From contig OY763325.1 in the NCBI GenBank assembly GCA_963667315.1, positions 1 through 64,000 on the forward strand: DNA of 64,000 nt, written 5' to 3'. Source of the stretch: DAINPP01 sp963667315 (lineage in GTDB: Bacteria; Thermotogota; Thermotogae; MWEM01). The first letter of the stretch is position 1. Every line of letters starts with the position of its first letter. Positions 58,910-64,000 of the stretch are shown one piece after another. Under the pieces are notes generated by a model. It did no database searches and was not told the DNA's origin. It was given only the letters and a program-made list of their open reading frames with translations. A program made the translations under genes and the position numbers.

Positions 58910-61900
58910 CTTCCAGATAGGCATCTATCCTTTCTTTCAGTTCCTGGACATGAGAGATGATTCCTACAAGTCTTCCTGTGGATTGCAGTTCCATCAAAGT
59001 CTTAATTGCGCTGTCGAGTGATTCGGAATCAAGACTGCCGAATCCTTCGTCAATGAACAGGGTTTCGAGGCTGACGCCACCGGCGTAGGACTGTACAACT
59101 TCTGACAATCCGAGTGCCATGGCGAGGGATGCTTTAAACCCTTCACCTCCTGAGAGTGTTTTGACATGTCTGGATTCTCCCGTATACTGGTCAAATACTT
59201 CAATATCCAGTCCGCTGGTGCTTCTGAGATTGGCTGCCTCCATCTGGCGGTTGAGGTAGTATCTGCCATCTGTCATCTTTTCAAGTCTTTGATTAGCTGA
59301 GATAAGAATATCATCAAGAAATGCCGTTTGAACAAAACGTTCGAATGTGATCCGATAGGCATTTTTTCCGGACGTTATGTTCTTGAGATAACCATACACC
59401 TCGTATTCTTTGTAGATTTCTTTTCGTTTTTCATTTAAATCGTTTAAACTTTTCAAGCGTCTTTCGTTATTCTGTATCTGTTCATTGATCAAAATCACCC
59501 TGCTTTCCGTATCTAAGATCTTTTTTTCAATCTTGTCTTTATCTTCTTTCAGTTCCATGAGTTGAGGGCGTTGTACTTCCTTAAGTTCCGTTGTTAAGAA
59601 GATGAACCTGTTTTTTTTCTCATCATACAATTTTCTAAAAGAGGCAATATCGTTTTCGTCTTTTTTTATCGCTTCTTTTGTCATCTTGGCACTGTTGTAG
59701 TCCTCAACAGAGTCGAAATTATTTTCATAAACCGTTTCGACGAAGAATTTTTTTTGTTTTTCCGTTTTTTCCTTCAAGGATTGAAGTTGTTTTTGCGCTT
59801 CCTCTTTCTTTGTTTTTAACGAGGCGAACAGTATATTGGTTTGGGAAAGTTTATCGGCACATTCTTTTATCTTTTTATCTAAATCATCTGCTGTTTGAAT
59901 TTTTGATCTTATTTCCTGTCGTAAGGCAGAGAGGGCGAGATACTTTTCAGGGATCTTTTCATTTATCGCTGATAGACGTGTTTCGTTTTTTACGTATTCA
60001 GTGGTCTCAATCGTACTCTTTTGGATCAGAATTTCTTTTTTCTCTCTGAGTGTAATCAATTCATTCTCTGATTTTTCCAGTTTATTTCTATTTGTCTTAA
60101 GGATTCTTTCCGCATCATTTATCTTATTCATTTCAGAACTTAAATGATCGAATTCATCCTGAAGTTGTTTTGTTTTTACGGATAAACCATCTGTCAATTT
60201 GTTGAACATCTCTTCATTTTCTTCAAATTGACGTCCTTTTTCTTCGCAAATTTTTGCCCAGATTCTCTGCATCTCTTCTCTTGTTTCTGTTCCATTCTTA
60301 AGGATTATCTTCAGCGTTCCGAGTTGTTGATTGGTTTCAGTTTTCTTTTCCTCCAGATCAGATTCAAGTCTTTGAATTTGTTTTAAATCTATTTCAACGC
60401 TGTTTTTTACCGGTGCGGGATGATGGACGGAACCACATACCGGACAGGGTTCATTATCGTTAAGAGAATCAGCCAGTGTAAAGGCAAGGTTCTTTCTTTC
60501 CATCTCTTTCAATTCTTTTAAACTTTCGACAATGTTATTGATCGACTTATTCGCAGCTTTCGCTTCACTATTCTGCAGTTTGTAGTCCTCTGCCAGTTTT
60601 TCTCTTTTAGCACTTAAGAGTGCATACTGCGAGAGTAATTCTGACAGCAATTTGTTTTGAAATTTCTCATCCTTGTTCCTGTTCAGTTTTGAGATGATCA
60701 GGTCCTTTTTTTCAGGAAGATTTTCTACGGCATTAATTTCCACTTTGATTCCGTTGATCAGATTTTTTTGTTTGAGGATAGCTGTTTCGGTTTTCTGTAT
60801 CTCATTTTCGAGGTTTTCTATACGTATTTTTTGTTTCGTGGCTTCTTTCTGAATCCCTTCGACTGTTATAACCTCTTTTTCATATTCTTTCAAAGTGTTG
60901 ATCAGATTTTTTGAGTTTTCAAGTATCGGCTTCCATTCACTCTCAGCCTTCTCACTTAACAATCTGATGTTCTCAAGTTCTTCTTGTGTGTTTTTTAATC
61001 GAGTTGCGATATTACCGTATTCTATTTCCTTCTGAATACTTTCTTCCCTGTACTGTTTCAGGAGTAATTCTTTATCAAGAACCATCAGGGCGTTTTTACC
61101 CAGACGGATTTTTTCTTCAAGTTGTACGATCTTATCGTTCTTTTCTTCCATACGTTTTAATTCCTGATTGAGACTTTCATGTTCCTTGAATCTTTCCAGA
61201 AGAACCTTGGCATCCTCAATTTTGTTTTCAATTGACCGTTTTTTTTCTTTAGATTTTTCAGCTTCAATGTTCAACTGATTTTTCTGTGCATACTTGTATT
61301 CAATAAATCTCTGCAATTCTTCAATAAACGAATCGAGTCCGTTTGTGTTGGATCGTAATTCAAGAAAATCATTTTCCTCTTCTTCGGAAACTTTGACTTC
61401 ATCGATCTGATGTTTGATGTCCGAGTTGACAGAACCGAGTTTTATGTTCAGTTTTTTTTCTTTGTTTTTCAATTTATCCTCGAATAGTTGATATTTTTCG
61501 GTTAAAAAGAGTCTTTGCAGTATTTTTTGACGTTCATCACTTTTAGAAGTGAGCAATTCTCTGAAGGCACCTTGCGGTAACATAATGATCTGCTTGAATT
61601 GATTGGCATCCAGACCGATTAACTCCTTGATCTTTTCGGTTGTATCCGTTATTTTTCGAGAAGTGAGTAAATTGAGTTCTTTGCCCCCTTCATCTATTTC
61701 ATAAAGAGAAGCAGAAGCGGGCTGTTTTGTGTATCCCTCACCCCTCTGTTTTTTTCTCTGTTGTTCCGGGGTTCTTAACACACGGTAATATTTTCCCGAT
61801 AATGAAAAATCAAATATGATTTGTGTGATCTCATCTTCAGATGCAAAATCTGAGATAAGATTTTTATCGTCCCTGTCATCACTGCTTGCTTCACCGAAAA

Positions 61901-62054
61901 GCGCATAGGTGATCGCATCGAAAATGGTCGTTTTTCCTGAACCCGTATTTCCGGTGATTAAAAACAGGTTGTTATCTTCGAGTTTTCTGAAATCGATATT
62001 TTCGTTTGCATTGTAGGGTCCGAATGCCTTCATCGTTAATTTTACCGGTCTCAT
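58863..62054 (-). CDS. sbcC: Exonuclease SbcC (Rad50-like)
   Basis: SbcC with SbcD forms an ATP-driven nuclease that cleaves hairpins and blocked DNA ends. The 1063 residues carry Walker A TGNTGSGKTT at the N-terminus, two long coiled-coil arms around the zinc hook CPVCGS (mid-protein), the signature TLSGGEGFKASLAMALGLS and Walker B ETLFIDEGFGSLD near the C-terminus. The coding density of Lys/Glu/Arg in the arms is as expected. The start overlaps the sbcD stop. The 3' end overlaps a small ORF on the plus strand. Confidence 0.95.
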   Translation of the reverse strand: MRPVKLTMKAFGPYNANENIDFRKLEDNNLFLITGNTGSGKTTIFDAITYALFGEASSDDRDDKNLISDFASEDEITQIIFDFSLSGKYYRVLRTPEQQRKKQRGEGYTKQPASASLYEIDEGGKELNLLTSRKITDTTEKIKELIGLDANQFKQIIMLPQGAFRELLTSKSDERQKILQRLFLTEKYQLFEDKLKNKEKKLNIKLGSVNSDIKHQIDEVKVSEEEENDFLELRSNTNGLDSFIEELQRFIEYKYAQKNQLNIEAEKSKEKKRSIENKIEDAKVLLERFKEHESLNQELKRMEEKNDKIVQLEEKIRLGKNALMVLDKELLLKQYREESIQKEIEYGNIATRLKNTQEELENIRLLSEKAESEWKPILENSKNLINTLKEYEKEVITVEGIQKEATKQKIRIENLENEIQKTETAILKQKNLINGIKVEINAVENLPEKKDLIISKLNRNKDEKFQNKLLSELLSQYALLSAKREKLAEDYKLQNSEAKAANKSINNIVESLKELKEMERKNLAFTLADSLNDNEPCPVCGSVHHPAPVKNSVEIDLKQIQRLESDLEEKKTETNQQLGTLKIILKNGTETREEMQRIWAKICEEKGRQFEENEEMFNKLTDGLSVKTKQLQDEFDHLSSEMNKINDAERILKTNRNKLEKSENELITLREKKEILIQKSTIETTEYVKNETRLSAINEKIPEKYLALSALRQEIRSKIQTADDLDKKIKECADKLSQTNILFASLKTKKEEAQKQLQSLKEKTEKQKKFFVETVYENNFDSVEDYNSAKMTKEAIKKDENDIASFRKLYDEKKNRFIFLTTELKEVQRPQLMELKEDKDKIEKKILDTESRVILINEQIQNNERRLKSLNDLNEKRKEIYKEYEVYGYLKNITSGKNAYRITFERFVQTAFLDDILISANQRLEKMTDGRYYLNRQMEAANLRSTSGLDIEVFDQYTGESRHVKTLSGGEGFKASLAMALGLSEVVQSYAGGVSLETLFIDEGFGSLDSESLDSAIKTLMELQSTGRLVGIISHVQELKERIDAYLEVIATKNGSYTRFHIP

Positions 62055-63202
62055 TATAAATTCCCTTCTTTGTATATTTCATCAAAGATTGAAGCGACGG
62101 CTTGTTTCATATCCTCTGTAAATTCGTCATCCCCTTCTCTGACCTGTTTGAAAAAAGATTCAAAGAGTTCAATATCATTTTTCGATTCACGTTGTTTTAC
62201 CGTCAGATTAATGTCGGTATTGATGCCTGAATGACTTCTCTCGATTTTCATGATATTAGGATAGATTTCCCTCAGCCTGCCGATGGGATTCATGACGGCC
62301 TTTTCATTTTCGAGAACAGCCATGATAAAATCATCTCTGTGTTCATCGGATTTCCCCTTTTCAATGAGCTCATCGATTTTCCCTTTAATAATACGCATAT
62401 CTCTATCCGCTTTTAACGGTTTTCTGATGATTTCTATCTGTCCGGCTCCATCCATCGTAATGACTGAGTATCCCTTTTGATGGGTTGTCTCTGAAAAGGA
62501 ATACTTCATCAATGAACCGGAATAATGGATCGTTTTGCTAAGTGTCTGAGGTCTGTGGAGATGACCCAGTGCTGTGAAATCAAAGGGGTGAAAAACGGAT
62601 GCATTGACGACACCTGAACCCCCGACTGAAAGGGGTCTTTCAGAATCACTTTCCTCACCGCCGGCAACGAATGCATGTCCTATTAGAACGCTTCTGTTTT
62701 TTTCTTTTCGCTGATCAGTTAACTGTTTGATTAACTTTTCATAAGCTTGTTGATGTGTGTGTATCTCTTCATCATTCAAATAATGCTTGACTTCAGCGGG
62801 ATCAATATAGGGCAGGAGATAAAAATCAACTTCTCCGAACTCATCATACAAGGTTACAGGGTGTTCGAAACTTTCCAGCTTTCCGCGAACAAACAAACCG
62901 TTTACCTTCATGAATTCACTGCCGAAATGAATTCTTTCAGCACTGTCGTGGTTTCCCGCGATGAGAAAAAGAGGTGTCTTAAGGTCAAAGATGATATTTT
63001 TTAACGTATTATCCAGAAGTTCAACTGCTTCGGAAGGGGGTGAAGCGCGATCATAAACGTCACCTGCTATAATCACGGCATCCGGTTTTTCGATTTCCAA
63101 TGCTTCCAAAAAAGATTGAATTACCTGTTTTTGTTCTTCTATGAGCCTCGTCTGAAAGATGATCTTTCCAAGATGCCAGTCCGCTGTATGAATTATTTTC
63201 AC
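62054..63202 (-). CDS. sbcD: Exonuclease SbcD (Mre11-like)
   Basis: This 382-residue metallophosphoesterase has HTADWHLGK (D, H), AGDVYDRASPP (D), AGNHDS (N, H), IGHAFV and TALGHLHRP (H, H), and the SbcD C-terminal cap. The start is GTG 63202, immediately after the rhodanese stop codon. Confidence 0.95.
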   Translation of the reverse strand: MKIIHTADWHLGKIIFQTRLIEEQKQVIQSFLEALEIEKPDAVIIAGDVYDRASPPSEAVELLDNTLKNIIFDLKTPLFLIAGNHDSAERIHFGSEFMKVNGLFVRGKLESFEHPVTLYDEFGEVDFYLLPYIDPAEVKHYLNDEEIHTHQQAYEKLIKQLTDQRKEKNRSVLIGHAFVAGGEESDSERPLSVGGSGVVNASVFHPFDFTALGHLHRPQTLSKTIHYSGSLMKYSFSETTHQKGYSVITMDGAGQIEIIRKPLKADRDMRIIKGKIDELIEKGKSDEHRDDFIMAVLENEKAVMNPIGRLREIYPNIMKIERSHSGINTDINLTVKQRESKNDIELFESFFKQVREGDDEFTEDMKQAVASIFDEIYKEGNL

Positions 63203-63595
63203 TCATTTCCCCCAACTGTTAAAGCCGCGTTTTAAATGGTAAATCTTATTGAACCCCAGTTCTTTCATTTTTTTTAATGCTCTTCTACTTCTGCTGCCTG
63301 AACGGCAGTAAAGAAAATAGGTTTTATTTTTCTCAAGCGTATCTAATTGTGAGGTGAAATCTGAATCGTAATAATTGATGTTTATCGCGTTTTCTATATG
63401 CCCCTCTTCATATTCAGAAGGTGATCGAACATCCAGGATGATGAAATCGGGGTTGTCGATATTTTCGGTTATTATTACTTCCCCCTGTTCTGCTGTAACA
63501 TCCGTATAAAAAGTATCCGTGGCTGTCTTTGCCGAGCAAAAAAGAAAAGTACACGAACACAGTAATGTGGTCAAAACCAACATGAGTTTTTTCAT
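63203..63595 (-). CDS. Exported rhodanese-like lipoprotein
   Basis: The 130 residues carry a signal with Cys residues near LLCSCTFLFC, one of which is the likely lipidation site, then a single rhodanese domain: DFIILDVRSPSEYEEGHIENAINI and active-site loop YFLYCRSGSRSRRAL (catalytic C in CRSGSR). It would handle sulfane sulfur outside the cytoplasm. ATG 63595 follows GGGAGTGA. It is the first gene of an operon with sbcDC, which is an odd pairing. Confidence 0.85.
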   Translation of the reverse strand: MKKLMLVLTTLLCSCTFLFCSAKTATDTFYTDVTAEQGEVIITENIDNPDFIILDVRSPSEYEEGHIENAININYYDSDFTSQLDTLEKNKTYFLYCRSGSRSRRALKKMKELGFNKIYHLKRGFNSWGK

Positions 63596-63662
63596 ACAAT
63601 CACTCCCGTTTTTTGATGCCTGTATTATAACATTTTTCATGAAATGACCTGCATTACTCTGT

Positions 63663-63671
63663 GCTATAATG
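63663..63671 (+). promoter_or_regulatory. Extended -10 promoter of the transketolase gene
   Basis: TGC-TATAAT (63663-63671), about 33 nt before the ATG. A minus-strand TATAAT-like element near 63625 serves the rhodanese gene. Confidence 0.5.
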
Positions 63672-63703
63672 AGGTAATTCTAATAAACAGGAGGAGGCAC
63701 AAA

Positions 63704-64000
63704 TGAGTACTGTTATGAAGACCTTTACAGATAAAGAGATAGATAAACTGAAGGAAATGGCAAAACTTTGCAGAGGAGACGTTCTCAAGATGACGACACT
63801 TTCAAAATCAGGTCATCCGGGAGGCTCCCTTTCTTCGATGGAGATGTATATTGCGATATACGCGTACGCGAATGTATTCCCTAAAAATCCGTGGAAAAAA
63901 GAAAGAGATAGAATCGTTATCAGTCATGGACATACATCACCTGGTGTGTATGCCGTTCTAGGCAGAATGGGTTTCTTTAATGTAGATGAAGCAATCAGTG
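63704..64000 (+). CDS. Transketolase, N-terminal part (cut by window edge)
   Basis: Ninety-nine residues are visible. KSGHPGGSLSSMEMY holds the thiamine diphosphate-site histidine and GHTSPGVYAVLG is the second conserved loop of transketolases. Whether it is the full-length or the split (N-subunit) form cannot be seen. SD GGAGGAGG, ATG 63704. Pentose-phosphate pathway. Confidence 0.9.

Overview
The window is about 64 kb of a low-GC (roughly 38-40% by eye) bacterial chromosome. Many signal peptides end in AFA/VFA and several proteins carry lipoboxes. The gene content fits an anaerobe: a Feo system, flavodoxins, a two-gene SUF-like Fe-S system, a heme-type radical SAM enzyme and a polyferredoxin. 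I could not fix the phylum from sequence alone; a diderm such as a spirochaete- or Thermotogota-like organism is a guess, and a clostridial relative is not excluded. No rRNA, tRNA or CRISPR array was seen.

Layout. 1-4.6 kb is a mobile-element patch: the 3' part of an IS3 element, an IS110 element with a long 3' non-coding flank, a HIT gene and a decayed REP-type (RAYT) transposase. 4.6-6.0 kb is a DUF4143 ATPase behind a tandem palindromic operator. 6.2-11.4 kb is a cobalamin-riboswitch operon holding a divergent acyl-CoA ligase pair (sucC/sucD-like), ornithine aminotransferase, a YitT protein and an EamA transporter. 11.5-22 kb is an iron/heme island: heme/cobalamin-type ABC importer, ChuW/HutW-like radical SAM enzyme, binding protein, flavodoxin, AraC regulator, a heterodimeric siderophore-type ABC pair and a second flavodoxin. 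22-33 kb holds a phosphodiesterase-like protein, a GNAT, a chemoreceptor, a MATE/methyltransferase/ATP-grasp operon, the SmsCB-like Fe-S operon and a PocR-type histidine kinase.

33-39.5 kb is a second metal island: ZinT, and divergently a DUF4198 pair followed by feoA-feoA-feoB and a small membrane protein. 39.6-43.6 kb has two frame-disrupted genes and a TetR/MATE pair with matching operators. 43.7-52 kb has a 1201-residue beta-helix lipoprotein, a double GNAT, a small lipoprotein and a sugar ABC importer lacking its ATPase. 52-59 kb has a 561-residue HTH protein and an extracytoplasmic redox operon (tandem thioredoxin protein, CXXC small protein, polyferredoxin, TPR protein, ABC exporter, 31-codon ORF). 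59-64 kb has sbcCD, a rhodanese lipoprotein and the start of a transketolase.

How it works together: the iron and heme genes look like one regulon. Four sites of the form TATATG-N7-CATATA (one degenerate) lie beside strong sigma-70 promoters of the heme importer, flavodoxin 2, zinT and the DUF4198-feo operon; at three of them the site centre is 27-28 bp upstream of the -35. The B12-switched sucCD-rocD operon is the most unusual metabolic unit. Several genes (IS3 transposase, RAYT, methyltransferase remnant, DUF2249 protein, feoB) carry single-base frame breaks, often in short homopolymers, so real decay and sequencing error both need to be considered.
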